Shown: positions 1 through 7,335, counted from the stretch's first letter. The stretch: 35,192 nt of DNA from an uncultured Ruminococcus sp. (GCA_902796225.1 CADBOO010000087.1:1-35192), one strand, 5' to 3'. Notes: a model not told the origin generated them from the sequence alone. A program made the numbers and translations.

Positions 1-615
1 AAGGGCGAATGTAAGCGCCGTCTGCAGGAACGCCTGGGTCTTGAGCAGAGCTGGGATACTCCCATCGTCGCGATGGTCACCCGCATGGTCGAGCACAAAG
101 GTCTCGATCTGGTACGCGGCGGTCTGCCGGATCTGCTGAACAACCACAAGATGCAGTTCGTCATCCTCGGCTCCGGCGATGAAGAATACGAGAACTTCTT
201 CCGCGATATGCAGTGGTTCTATCCGGGCCGCGTCTGCACCTGTCACGGATTTGTTCCCGAGCTTGCCCGCAAGATCTACTCCGGCGCGGACATCTTCCTG
301 ATGCCGTCCAAGCAGGAGCCCTGCGGTCTGTCTCAGATGATCGCGCTTCGCTACGGCACCATCCCGGTTGTCCGCGAGGTCGGCGGTCTGAAGGACAGCG
401 TATTCGACAGCGCCGATAACTACGGCAACGGCTTCACCTTCAAGAACTATGATATCGCCGATATGTGCAACGCCGTCAAGCGTGCCCTCGCAGGCATCTA
501 TGACAACGAAGGCTGGCATCAGCTGATGTGGCGCGCGATGATGAGCGACAACAGCTGGGAACGCAGCGCGCAGGACTATATCAACGTTTACGAAGATACC
601 ATGCACTGGCTGTAA
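1..615 (+). CDS. glgA: Glycogen (starch) synthase, C-terminal part (5' end outside window)
   Basis: The reading frame is open from base 1, so this is the last 204 residues of a longer protein (the family is usually about 475-490 aa). It is the C-terminal Rossmann domain of a GT5 ADP-glucose:alpha-1,4-glucan glucosyltransferase, which extends glycogen chains in the cytoplasm. Recognisable family stretches are the VTRMVEHKGLDLV segment and the nucleotide-sugar-binding loop with PSKQEPCGLSQM followed by LRYGTIPVVREVGGLKDSV, where the Glu of the KQEPCG segment is the conserved GT-B glutamate. The codon use (GGC, CTG, ATC) is that of a well-expressed gene. A strong terminator follows about 35 bp after the stop, so this is the end of its transcription unit. 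The family call is secure; start and N-terminus cannot be judged. Confidence 0.93.
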   Translation, partial: KGECKRRLQERLGLEQSWDTPIVAMVTRMVEHKGLDLVRGGLPDLLNNHKMQFVILGSGDEEYENFFRDMQWFYPGRVCTCHGFVPELARKIYSGADIFLMPSKQEPCGLSQMIALRYGTIPVVREVGGLKDSVFDSADNYGNGFTFKNYDIADMCNAVKRALAGIYDNEGWHQLMWRAMMSDNSWERSAQDYINVYEDTMHWL

Positions 616-650
616 TCACACACATTCAATAATTCATAATCAAACAATAA

Positions 651-694
651 CCCCGCCGCTTCGGAGCACACCGAGGCGGCGGGGCTGTTTTTTT
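651..694 (+). terminator. Rho-independent terminator of glgA
   Basis: A 14-bp GC-rich stem with one G-U pair (651-664 with 671-684) has a 6-nt loop and is followed by a run of T at 687-694. It sits 36 bp after the glgA stop codon. Confidence 0.9.
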
Positions 695-727
695 GCTTTT
701 CGGTATCGTCAAAGGATCAGTTCGTCG

Positions 728-786
728 AGGGGTCACCCTGAGAGAAGGACAGATCAGAGCCTTCTCAGGCTGAGGAACCGTCCCCT
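728..786. repeat. Nested inverted repeat, REP-like hairpin
   Basis: The inner arms CCTGAGAGAAGG (737-748) and CCTTCTCAGG (760-769) pair with a 2-nt bulge. Outer arms AGGGG (728-732) and CCCCT (782-786) enclose them. On the minus strand it begins with AGGGGACGGTTCCT, which resembles extragenic palindromes associated with RAYT transposases in other genomes; that resemblance is from memory. It lies just beyond the 3' end of the minus-strand XRE gene and could also act in its termination or mRNA stability. Only one copy is in the window. Confidence 0.45.
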
Positions 787-800
787 GCTGTTAATCCCGA

Positions 801-1019
801 TTACTCCTCTGCGTTCGGGTCATATTCGAGGATATCCCCGGGCTGACAGTGCAGCGCTTCACAAATCGCGCAGAGGGTGGAGAATCGCACCGCACTGATC
901 CTGCCGTTTTTCAGCTTTGACAGATTGACATTGGCGATCCCGACCATCTCGGACAGCTCATTCAGCCCGATCTTGCGGTCCGCCATCACGCGGTCAAGCC
1001 GCAGTATGATCTTTCCCAT
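801..1019 (-). CDS. Small XRE/Cro-CI family HTH regulator
   Basis: A 72-aa protein that is almost entirely one helix-turn-helix domain. The pattern LNELSEMVGIANVNLSKLKNG (residues about 19-39) is the HTH, followed by the VRFSTLCAICEALHCQPGDILEY tail typical of the YozG-like Cro/CI subfamily. It binds DNA, probably as a dimer. The start has an AGAGGTG ribosome site, 11 nt after the stop of the upstream DUF2975 gene, so the two are cotranscribed. This pairing of a tiny XRE protein with a DUF2975 membrane protein is common in Firmicutes. The two identical palindromes around the promoter (1746-1762 and 1803-1819) are the likely target, suggesting autoregulation. This is an inference from position. 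Confidence 0.9.
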   Translation of the reverse strand: MGKIILRLDRVMADRKIGLNELSEMVGIANVNLSKLKNGRISAVRFSTLCAICEALHCQPGDILEYDPNAEE

Positions 1020-1030
1020 AGCGACACCTC

Positions 1031-1720
1031 TTATAATGTTTCGTCGGATTCTTTCTGCAGCTGTGCGCCGTAACGGAAGACAACAGCCAGCACAAAGATG
1101 ATCACGGCGGTGATGATAGATCCGAAATCAAACGAAAGACCGAATCCGTGTCCTATTGTGAAAATCGCGGAGATGCTCGCCTTGCAGACCGAGGAAATGA
1201 TCGAGGCGGAAAGGATCGCGATCGCAAAGTTCCGCATCTTCAGGATGATGCCGTCTGTAAACGGAGATTCGGCGACCGACAGCTCCTTCATCAGCGCCTT
1301 GAAGAAGAATGCGCAGACAATAAATGCGATCACTGCGACCAGTGCTACCCAGATTGCGGGAACGACTTCGCCGGACTGAATACGGATCATATCCGCGTTC
1401 GCGTGGATGACAGCGCTTCCGTCGACATTTTCCGCGCTTGCATAAAAGATTCCTCTTCCGAAATCATGGATCTCGGGGCTATCTTCATTGACGCCGCTGA
1501 CGATACCATCCGTAACGCCGCCGAAGACGTCCTTGTTCAAGGTAACGTCAGCCTGAGCGGAAGCGTTCACCGAGATTGTATCCTTCGGCAGTACCGATGC
1601 GGTGATCGCGACGCCGATGATCGCGACCGACGCGATGATCGAAAGGACGATGACGACGATGGTGATGATCTTGCCGACCTTGCCGATCGTATTCATTCTC
1701 TTGACTAATTGATTGTTCAT
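1031..1720 (-). CDS. DUF2975-family membrane protein
   Basis: A 229-aa protein with four hydrophobic segments: residues about 16-42, 120-142, 165-185 and 198-218. The region between the first two, about residues 45-117, is polar and probably extracytoplasmic. The stretch ELSVAESPFTDGIILKMRNFAI is characteristic of DUF2975 (PaREP-type membrane sensors of unknown function). The start is set by a GGAGGT site 7-8 nt upstream. It is the first gene of a two-gene operon with the XRE regulator. No enzymatic motif is visible. A role as membrane partner of the regulator is plausible but unproven. The extracytoplasmic region is larger than in many short DUF2975 proteins. Confidence 0.82.
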   Translation of the reverse strand: MNNQLVKRMNTIGKVGKIITIVVIVLSIIASVAIIGVAITASVLPKDTISVNASAQADVTLNKDVFGGVTDGIVSGVNEDSPEIHDFGRGIFYASAENVDGSAVIHANADMIRIQSGEVVPAIWVALVAVIAFIVCAFFFKALMKELSVAESPFTDGIILKMRNFAIAILSASIISSVCKASISAIFTIGHGFGLSFDFGSIITAVIIFVLAVVFRYGAQLQKESDETL

Positions 1721-1745
1721 GATATTACCTCCAAAAATTAATTAT

Positions 1746-1762
1746 TTAACGTTTATCGTTAA
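1746..1762. promoter_or_regulatory. Operator palindrome 1, TTAACG-N5-CGTTAA
   Basis: A perfect 6-bp inverted repeat with a 5-nt spacer, placed just downstream of the -10 box of the DUF2975/XRE promoter, so a bound protein would cover the transcription start. It is the same sequence as the copy at 1803-1819 except for one spacer base. Confidence 0.8.
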
Positions 1763-1766
1763 CTGG

Positions 1767-1795
1767 AGTTTATCACACTAAAATACGTTTGTCAA
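1767..1795 (-). promoter_or_regulatory. Sigma-A promoter of the DUF2975-XRE operon
   Basis: On the minus strand there is a perfect -35 TTGACA (1790-1795), a 17-nt spacer and -10 TAAACT (1767-1772). It is framed by two identical palindromes. Confidence 0.85.
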
Positions 1796-1802
1796 TAGTT
1801 TT

Positions 1803-1819
1803 TTAACGTTTTTCGTTAA
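1803..1819. promoter_or_regulatory. Operator palindrome 2, TTAACG-N5-CGTTAA
   Basis: The second perfect copy of the palindrome lies just upstream of the -35 box. The centre-to-centre distance to copy 1 is 57 bp, which would place both near the same DNA face or allow looping. The likely ligand is the XRE protein encoded at 801-1019. Confidence 0.78.
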
Positions 1820-1852
1820 ATTTTTTATTTAAATATTAAATCCAATAAAAAT

Positions 1853-1924
1853 GTGTCATCCCGAACACACACGTGTGTACCGCAAAGAACCCGAATCGGT
1901 CTATTGCGTTGTTCAGAATGACAC
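1853..1924. repeat. Long imperfect hairpin, dispersed-repeat-like and terminator-like
   Basis: The ends GTGTCATCCCGAAC (1853-1866) and GTTCAGAATGACAC (1911-1924) are inverted copies with 12 of 14 bases pairing. A second small palindrome, ACACACGTGTGT, lies inside. T-rich runs flank both sides (TTCTTTTTTC after 1924; TTTTTATT when read on the minus strand). Termini of the type GTGTCATTCTGA recur in many genomes as small non-autonomous repeats (recollection, not a search). It lies 14 bp past the stop of the C39-like gene, so it may serve as that operon's terminator. Confidence 0.55.
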
Positions 1925-1938
1925 TGTTCTTTTTTCTT

Positions 1939-2484
1939 TCAAAAAATATAACCCACAATAAAGCGGAAGTTGCTGATATCACTCAGCTCCGTCGGACGGA
2001 ACTCCACCCCGCCGGGAGTATAAAAATTTGCAGAATAATAGGCGTTCTCCGCGGGATCGTAATACACGCAGTAAAAGTGCATCCCGTAAAAGCGCCTGTT
2101 CCATGTGCAGACGATGCCGATTTTGTGAGTCAGCAAGGCGGCTTTGAAATCAACAGGCGCGCTATATTTCCAATAAGGAATTTTATGCCTGCTGAAATAT
2201 CTGCCTAGCGACAGCGGCTTGGTGCCGAATTTTGCACCCAGCCACGGCATGCGCAGCAACTCCATATCGCGCAGGACGTCGCAGAAGTTCTGCTCCCTTC
2301 CGATGAATTTCATCACGTTATGGATCGCAACAGCGCCGCAACCTTCTCTACCGATATGACCGCGCTTGCCGAAGCTCAGATCGGCGACTTTCTTATTCCA
2401 TTGATAAAAGATGTAATCCCGATACTCGGGAAGGCGGTTCAGATTATCCCGATACCGCGCCTCTATTTGCTCACGTCTTTTCAT
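1939..2484 (-). CDS. C39-like (papain-fold) cysteine peptidase domain protein
   Basis: A 181-aa protein without signal peptide or membrane segment. GREGCGAVAIHNVMKFIG places a Cys (C49) at the start of a helix as in the C39/papain-like fold, with a later His in YGMHFYCVYYD (H136) and an Asp or Asn just after (D143 or N147), giving a plausible Cys-His-Asp set. The sequence is too short and lacks the transporter part of bacteriocin-processing ABC exporters, so this is a stand-alone domain, either a peptidase or an acyl/amide-transferring enzyme. Its start overlaps the thioesterase gene by 14 bp, implying translational coupling. What it cleaves is unknown. The fold assignment is by motif only; substrate specificity is not inferred. 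Confidence 0.62.
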   Translation of the reverse strand: MKRREQIEARYRDNLNRLPEYRDYIFYQWNKKVADLSFGKRGHIGREGCGAVAIHNVMKFIGREQNFCDVLRDMELLRMPWLGAKFGTKPLSLGRYFSRHKIPYWKYSAPVDFKAALLTHKIGIVCTWNRRFYGMHFYCVYYDPAENAYYSANFYTPGGVEFRPTELSDISNFRFIVGYIF

Positions 2485-3205
2485 TCGCTTTTACCTTAAT
2501 AATACATGCAGCGGCAACCGCGTCATCATGATTGAACGCAAACAGTCGGTATTCATCGCCGCTTTGCTCGCAGAAGATCCGCAGTTCTTCTCCGTAATAC
2601 GCCTGATTGATATAGTGGATCTCAAAGTCGGTGATAAAGAACCGATCATAGAAATCCGGATCGAAGGCGTTCATGAACATATCGACATAATGCAGGTTGT
2701 TCATGTGGCGGCTCAGGTCGATATCGGTATACTCCACGGTATGGGAACAGCGGTATTCCTTCGTATTCGACGGCTTCAATCTGCGGGTGAACGGTTCCAC
2801 CGTCAAATCGCCCTCTGCCAGATCATCGGGCAGTTCAATGCAGCTGAGCTTCTCGATTTTCTTCGCCTGCATATCCACAACACAGCTTTCGAGCCGTCCC
2901 TCGCACAGGAGGTCTTCCCCGCGGGTGATCCGCATCTCCTGCCACGAACGCACAGCGTCCAGCTTTGATACCCATGTTGCGATATGGATGATATGATCAA
3001 AATCGCATTTGTCGTAGATCTTCAGCTTGTACTTGGAGTACACCCACGAAACGCCGTACTTCTGAGGGATACGATTATTCCCCTTCCCCATTTCGTGATA
3101 AAACCCCGCGGCAATATCCTGAAAATAATAGAAATAGCCTTTGGTTGATACTAATCCATCCGCCTCGCTCTCGCGAAAACGCGGTAAATAATCGATCTCG
3201 TACAT
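2471..3205 (-). CDS. Acyl-ACP thioesterase (FatA/FatB-like double hotdog)
   Basis: A 244-aa protein. It belongs to the acyl-ACP thioesterase family that hydrolyses acyl-acyl carrier protein to release free fatty acid in the cytoplasm. The N-terminal hotdog shows the FYYFQDIAAGFYHEMG and PQKYGVSWVYSKYKLKI segments. The second hotdog starts around EYRCSHTVEYTDIDLSRHMNNLHYVDMFMNAF, where the RHMNN motif (R166-N170) is the usual Asn/His-containing element. Its ATG overlaps the HAD gene's stop by one base (TAATG) and it overlaps the downstream peptidase gene by 14 bp, so the three form one operon. Bacterial members have variable chain-length preference, which cannot be read from this sequence. Confidence 0.87.
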   Translation of the reverse strand: MYEIDYLPRFRESEADGLVSTKGYFYYFQDIAAGFYHEMGKGNNRIPQKYGVSWVYSKYKLKIYDKCDFDHIIHIATWVSKLDAVRSWQEMRITRGEDLLCEGRLESCVVDMQAKKIEKLSCIELPDDLAEGDLTVEPFTRRLKPSNTKEYRCSHTVEYTDIDLSRHMNNLHYVDMFMNAFDPDFYDRFFITDFEIHYINQAYYGEELRIFCEQSGDEYRLFAFNHDDAVAAACIIKVKANEKT

Positions 3206-3858
3206 TATTCTGTCACTTCCTTCAAATAGGCGATCACATCGTTGAGCGTCGGCAATACGGCCTCCGCCATCCTGCGGATCTCATCATCCGGCTGCAGGAT
3301 ATCCGGCACCATGATCGGGTGCATCCCGGCATTATGAGCGCAGCGGATCCCGTTGAAGCTGTCCTCAATGACATAACAGTCTTCAGGATCGGCGTGCAGC
3401 TTATCTGCAGCCGTCAAAAAAATCTCCGGGTGGGGCTTGCTGTGACTGACCATATCGCCGCAGATGATCTCGTCGAATCTGTCGAGCATGCTTTCCTCGC
3501 TGAGCATCCGTTTGACAGACTTCTCACTGGTCGATGACGCGAGCGCCGTCGGGATGTTTCTCTCCTTAAGGTATGCAAAGATCTCCTGTACACCGGGTTT
3601 CAGATCGAATCGCAGTGTACCCAATCTCCTGCGCACCAGATCATAGTAGTGCGGAAAGTCGAAGTCTTCTCCGTAGGCTTCTTCAAATATCACCTTGCTG
3701 CGATTCCAATTCGCGCCGATACAGTCGATACACGCCTGCTCGATGAACGGTATACCCTCGTCTTCACAGATCACGCGAAACGATTCGATATACGCGCGCT
3801 CGGAATCAAATATCACGCCGTCCATATCAAAGATGACGGCAAAATCCGGTCGTTCCAT
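3205..3858 (-). CDS. HAD-superfamily phosphatase, beta-phosphoglucomutase/phosphatase subgroup
   Basis: A 217-aa protein from the chosen start. Motif I is FDMDGVIFDSE with nucleophile D11 and acid D13; motif II is the Ser/Thr in ALASSTS; motif III is Lys in HSKPHPEIF; motif IV is VIEDSFNGI. A helical cap follows motif I, as in subfamily IA enzymes that dephosphorylate sugar phosphates or other small phosphate esters. The start is the ATG at 3858: a GGAGG site ends 6 nt before it, whereas the ATG at 3864 abuts the GGAGG and the TTG at 3876 lies upstream of it. First gene of a three-gene operon with the thioesterase and the C39-like gene. The substrate cannot be told from sequence. Confidence 0.9.
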   Translation of the reverse strand: MERPDFAVIFDMDGVIFDSERAYIESFRVICEDEGIPFIEQACIDCIGANWNRSKVIFEEAYGEDFDFPHYYDLVRRRLGTLRFDLKPGVQEIFAYLKERNIPTALASSTSEKSVKRMLSEESMLDRFDEIICGDMVSHSKPHPEIFLTAADKLHADPEDCYVIEDSFNGIRCAHNAGMHPIMVPDILQPDDEIRRMAEAVLPTLNDVIAYLKEVTE

Positions 3859-3920
3859 ACGCATCCTCCAAATCAAAACACATTATATACCAACTTTGCG
3901 GATTTTTCAATGCTTTCCTC

Positions 3921-3949
3921 TTGACAAATACAAAGAACAGGTATATGAT
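3921..3949 (+). promoter_or_regulatory. Promoter of arsR-zntA
   Basis: TTGACA (3921-3926), 17 nt, then TATGAT (3944-3949). The metal-regulator operator begins 7 bp after the -10 box. Confidence 0.85.
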
Positions 3950-3955
3950 AATGAT

Positions 3956-3981
3956 AACATATGAATAATTGTTCATATGTT
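3956..3981. promoter_or_regulatory. ArsR/SmtB-type operator
   Basis: A perfect 10-bp inverted repeat, AACATATGAA (3956-3965) and TTCATATGTT (3972-3981), with a 6-nt spacer. It matches the known ATATGAA-N6-TTCATAT form of ArsR/SmtB operators and lies over the transcription start, where a repressor would block initiation. Confidence 0.88.
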
Positions 3982-4007
3982 CATCTATTGAATTATCGGA
4001 GGTCATT

Positions 4008-4340
4008 ATGATACACGATGCGCATAAAAACATTGTAGAAGAAACCAAGTCAAAAATGCCGAACACCGATACGCTGTTTGAACTGGCGGACTTTTTCAAG
4101 GTATTCGGCGACTCCACCCGCATCCGCATCATGTGCGCGCTGTTCGAGCAGGAACTGAACGTCTGCTGTATTGCAGATATCGTCGGCATGGAGCAGAGCA
4201 CCGTATCCCACCAGCTCCGCGTCCTGCGTCAGGAAAACCTCGTCAAGGTGCGCCGTGACGGTAAGCAGAGCTACTATTCGCTTGAAGATGAGCATATCCA
4301 AAAGATCTTCGAAATGGGACTGGAGCATATTTTGGAATAA
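4008..4340 (+). CDS. ArsR/SmtB-family zinc-responsive repressor
   Basis: A 110-aa winged-helix protein. The recognition region CCIADIVGMEQSTVSHQLRVLRQENLVKVRRDGKQSYYSL is typical of the family. The last helix carries D-x-H-x10-H-x2-E, the same spacing as the zinc ligands of SmtB (D104, H106, H117, E120), so this is an alpha-5 site zinc sensor. A pair of cysteines (VCC) also stands where CadC-type alpha-3 ligands lie (ELNVCCIAD), so a second metal site is possible. The start is the ATG at 4008, which has GGAGG 5 nt upstream; an upstream TTG in frame lies inside the operator and has no ribosome site. It most likely derepresses the ATPase gene downstream when zinc or cadmium is high. Confidence 0.92.
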   Translation: MIHDAHKNIVEETKSKMPNTDTLFELADFFKVFGDSTRIRIMCALFEQELNVCCIADIVGMEQSTVSHQLRVLRQENLVKVRRDGKQSYYSLEDEHIQKIFEMGLEHILE

Positions 4341-4358
4341 CACACTCATTGAGGCGAT

Positions 4359-4407
4359 CGTAAAGTGCGGGATTTCTCTGACGGCGACGACCCTGTGTCG
4401 CTTTACG
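4359..4407 (+). other. Possible stem-loop with alternative pairing in the arsR-zntA gap
   Basis: The 109-nt gap holds arms CGTAAAG (4359-4365) and CTTTACG (4401-4407). A competing shorter stem, GCGAC (4384-4388) with GTCGC (4397-4401), shares bases with it. There is no poly-T tail. It could be an mRNA-processing or attenuation element, or chance. Confidence 0.3.
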
Positions 4408-4449
4408 ACGCTTCCCCGTCATACTGACTTATCGTTTTGAGGTACTGAT

Positions 4450-6492
4450 ATGAAACACGAATTGGTTTTGGAAGGGCTGAACTGCGCGCACTGTGCGGCA
4501 AAGATCGAGCAGAAGCTGATCGATACGCCGGACTACAGCGACGTCAGGTTCTCCTTCGCGACAAAAGAACTGTCGTTTAATTGCGAAAAAAGAAATATAA
4601 TCGAAGAAGTACAGATGCTGGTCGACAGCATCGAGGATGGCGTGACCGTCAGATCAGCCGATGACTGCGACGAGGAGAATGAAGAAAGCATCAGCAAGGT
4701 CAAGATCGTCCTGCTCATCCTCTCGGCAGGGCTGTTCGCCGCGGCATTTGTCCTGCATTTTTTTGAGGGCAACGATGTGATCTGCGCGATCCTGTCCGTG
4801 ATCTCGGCGATCCTCTCCGGATACGAGGTCGTATACGAAGGCGTCAAGTCAGCGATCAAGCTGCGGATCGATGAAACCACCCTCATGACGGTCGCGGTGA
4901 TCGCGGCGATGGTGCTGGGTGAATTCGTCGAGGCCGCCGCAGTCACCGTTCTGTTCGGGATCGGCGAACTGCTGGAGGATAAAGCGGTAGAAAAATCCCG
5001 CCGCGACATCCGCAAGCTCGCGGACATCCGTCCCGATACCGCCTATCTCGTCGACAATACAGGTTCGCGCGAAGTCCCCGCAAAGGACGTTGCAATCGGA
5101 TCGATCCTCGAGATCCCTCCCCATACCCGCGTTCCGCTGGACGGCGTCGTGACCGACGGCGCAACGACGGTCGACGCGTCGTCGCTGACAGGTGAATCCG
5201 CTCCCGTAGACGTCAGCGTCGGCTCGGAGCTGCTCAGCGGCATGATGAACAACGACCGCACCGTGCGGATGAAGGTCACAAAAGCCTATGCCGACAGCGC
5301 GGCGACACGCATCGTCAAGCTGGTCGAGGAAAGTGCGAAGAATAAGGGCGACCGCGAAAAACTGATCTCCCGCTTTGCGCGGATCTACACGCCCGTTGTG
5401 ATCCTGATCGGTGTGCTGATCGCCCTGATCCCGTCGCTTATCACCGGCGAATGGGCGACCTGGATCCACCGCGCTCTGGTATGTCTTGTCGCGTCGTGTC
5501 CATGCTCGATCGTCATCTCAGTTCCTCTCGCCTACTTTGCGGGCATCGGCGCAGCGTCAAAAGCCGGCGTGCTGATCAAGGGCGGCAGATATGTCGAGGC
5601 GTTATCAACAGCGACTTGCTTCGCGTTTGACAAAACCGGTACGCTCACAGACAATCATATTTCTGTTAAAGAAATAAAATCAGCCTCTGATTATTCTGTA
5701 GAAGAAATATTACGGATCGCCTATTCTGTCGAAGCGCATTCATCTCATCCTATTGCCGCCGCAATCAGAGAATATGCGGAGGCTCATCATATTTCCGAAT
5801 TAGAATTAAAAAACCACACCGAGATCTCCGGTAAGGGCGTATCGGCAGAGGACGACCGCCACACCTACGCTGTCACCAAATCCTCCGATCATCAGGCAAC
5901 GGCAGTCACTCTGGACGACAAGGTCATCGGTATGATCACGATCTCGGAACAGGCGCGCACCGAAGCAAAATCCGTTCTCAAAAAGCTGAAAGCGCTCGGG
6001 ATCGACAAGCTCGTCATGCTGTCGGGTGATAAACGCTCCGCGTGCGAAAAGGTCGCGGCAGAACTCGGCGTCACCGATATCCGCGCCGAGCTGCTCCCCG
6101 AGGACAAGGTCGCCTGTATTGAAGAACTGATCTCAGACCACGGCAACTGCTGTTTTGTCGGCGACGGCATCAACGACGCGCCGGTTCTCTCACGATCGGA
6201 CTGCGGTATCGCAATGGGACTCGGTTCGGATGCGGCGATCGAATCCGCCGATATGGTGCTGTCCGCAGAGAATCTCAACGCTCTGCCGAAAGCTGTCCGC
6301 GTCTGCCGAAGGACGATGCGCACCGTGCGCGGGAATATCATCTTCTCGCTGGCGGTCAAGGTATTGGTCATCACACTGGCGGCGCTCGGATTTGCTCCGT
6401 TATGGCTGGCTGTCGTCGCGGATACCGGCGTCTGCCTCTTATGCGTACTCAACTCGGTCAGACTGATCAAATCGAACGCCTCCCGGCAATAG
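4450..6492 (+). CDS. zntA: P1B-2-type heavy-metal (Zn/Cd/Pb) exporting ATPase
   Basis: A 680-aa membrane P-type ATPase that pumps divalent soft metals out of the cytoplasm. In order: one N-terminal HMA domain with NCAHC (C12, C15); transmembrane helices from about residue 85; TGES in the actuator domain; the CPC metal site C350-P-C352; phosphorylation motif DKTGTLT (D394); an HP pair (SSHPIA) in the nucleotide domain; and GDGINDAP. ADTG in the last membrane helix (VVADTGVCLLC) is the acidic residue typical of the Zn/Cd/Pb subgroup. GAGG lies 7 nt before the ATG. It follows the SmtB-type repressor and is probably cotranscribed with it. Codons around 5650-5820 are markedly more AT-rich than the rest of the gene. 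CadA is an equally valid name. Confidence 0.95.
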   Translation: MKHELVLEGLNCAHCAAKIEQKLIDTPDYSDVRFSFATKELSFNCEKRNIIEEVQMLVDSIEDGVTVRSADDCDEENEESISKVKIVLLILSAGLFAAAFVLHFFEGNDVICAILSVISAILSGYEVVYEGVKSAIKLRIDETTLMTVAVIAAMVLGEFVEAAAVTVLFGIGELLEDKAVEKSRRDIRKLADIRPDTAYLVDNTGSREVPAKDVAIGSILEIPPHTRVPLDGVVTDGATTVDASSLTGESAPVDVSVGSELLSGMMNNDRTVRMKVTKAYADSAATRIVKLVEESAKNKGDREKLISRFARIYTPVVILIGVLIALIPSLITGEWATWIHRALVCLVASCPCSIVISVPLAYFAGIGAASKAGVLIKGGRYVEALSTATCFAFDKTGTLTDNHISVKEIKSASDYSVEEILRIAYSVEAHSSHPIAAAIREYAEAHHISELELKNHTEISGKGVSAEDDRHTYAVTKSSDHQATAVTLDDKVIGMITISEQARTEAKSVLKKLKALGIDKLVMLSGDKRSACEKVAAELGVTDIRAELLPEDKVACIEELISDHGNCCFVGDGINDAPVLSRSDCGIAMGLGSDAAIESADMVLSAENLNALPKAVRVCRRTMRTVRGNIIFSLAVKVLVITLAALGFAPLWLAVVADTGVCLLCVLNSVRLIKSNASRQ

Positions 6493-6535
6493 CGAAAGCC
6501 TCAGCTTCCGCCGAAGACAGTTATAACGCAACTAA

Positions 6536-6570
6536 AAAACACGGCTGCTCTGAACGAACAGCCGTGTTTT
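6536..6570. terminator. Bidirectional terminator between zntA and the ABC permease gene
   Basis: A perfect 12-bp stem (6536-6547 with 6559-6570), AAAACACGGCTG and its complement, with an 11-nt loop. It has A-run and T-run ends, so it can stop transcription from both converging units. Confidence 0.88.
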
Positions 6571-6585
6571 GCTATGTACGGAGAA

Positions 6586-7335
6586 TTATTTCTCGCGCAT
6601 TCTTGATGTGAACAGTACGACCGCGAGGACGCACAGTACGACGCAATAGCCGAGCACGACCCAAATATGGCCCTCGGTGAAAATCCCGCTGTAGCTGCCG
6701 TGCAGAACCGCTTTCTGCATTTCTACCGCATGGTAGAACGGCAGGATCTGACCGACGGTCTTGAACGCGCCGCCGACCATATCAAGGCTGAACCATGCGC
6801 CCGACAGCCATGCGGTCAGGTTCGTGACCAGCGCGCCGCAGATCCCGCCGACCTGCTTCTCATTGAGCAGGGTTCCCAGCAATAAGCCGAGTGCGGCAAA
6901 CATGATCGCGGGCAGGATCGAGATCAGGATCGCGAGGAAGATATTCGCGGTGAACGACAGCCCGAGGATCATGGCGACCACATAGCAGATGATCCCCTGC
7001 ATCAGCGCGATCGGTATCAGCGGCAGCATATATCCGACGATATAATCGACCGCGGTCAGCGGGGTCGTCAACAGCCGCTGCAGCAGCGACGATCCTCTGT
7101 CCTTCGACAGCAGCAGACCTGCCATCAGGGTGAGGAACGACATTGCAAACACATTGACGCCGGGCGTCAGATTCTCGATTTTGAAATTCGACGGACCGTA
7201 ACCCTCCGGGATACCGCTGTTGATCGCAGATAAAAGGAGCAGCAGCGCAACCGGCATACCCAGTCCGAACGCAACGGTCAGCGGGTCAAGGATGATCTCC
7301 TTGGCAGTGCGTTTGGTAAATGTCAACCATCTCAT
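6586..7335 (-). CDS. ABC-2 type permease subunit
   Basis: A 249-aa protein with about six transmembrane segments, including the ABC-2 family core SKDRGSSLLQRLLTTPLTAVDYIVGYMLPL between helices 2 and 3. It forms the membrane pore of an efflux transporter with the ATPase encoded just upstream, whose stop overlaps its ATG by four bases (ATGA); an AGGAGGG site lies upstream. Last gene of a TetR-ATPase-permease operon, an arrangement typical of drug or toxic-compound exporters controlled by their own TetR. Substrate unknown. Its 3' end faces the zntA terminator. Confidence 0.9.
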   Translation of the reverse strand: MRWLTFTKRTAKEIILDPLTVAFGLGMPVALLLLLSAINSGIPEGYGPSNFKIENLTPGVNVFAMSFLTLMAGLLLSKDRGSSLLQRLLTTPLTAVDYIVGYMLPLIPIALMQGIICYVVAMILGLSFTANIFLAILISILPAIMFAALGLLLGTLLNEKQVGGICGALVTNLTAWLSGAWFSLDMVGGAFKTVGQILPFYHAVEMQKAVLHGSYSGIFTEGHIWVVLGYCVVLCVLAVVLFTSRMREK

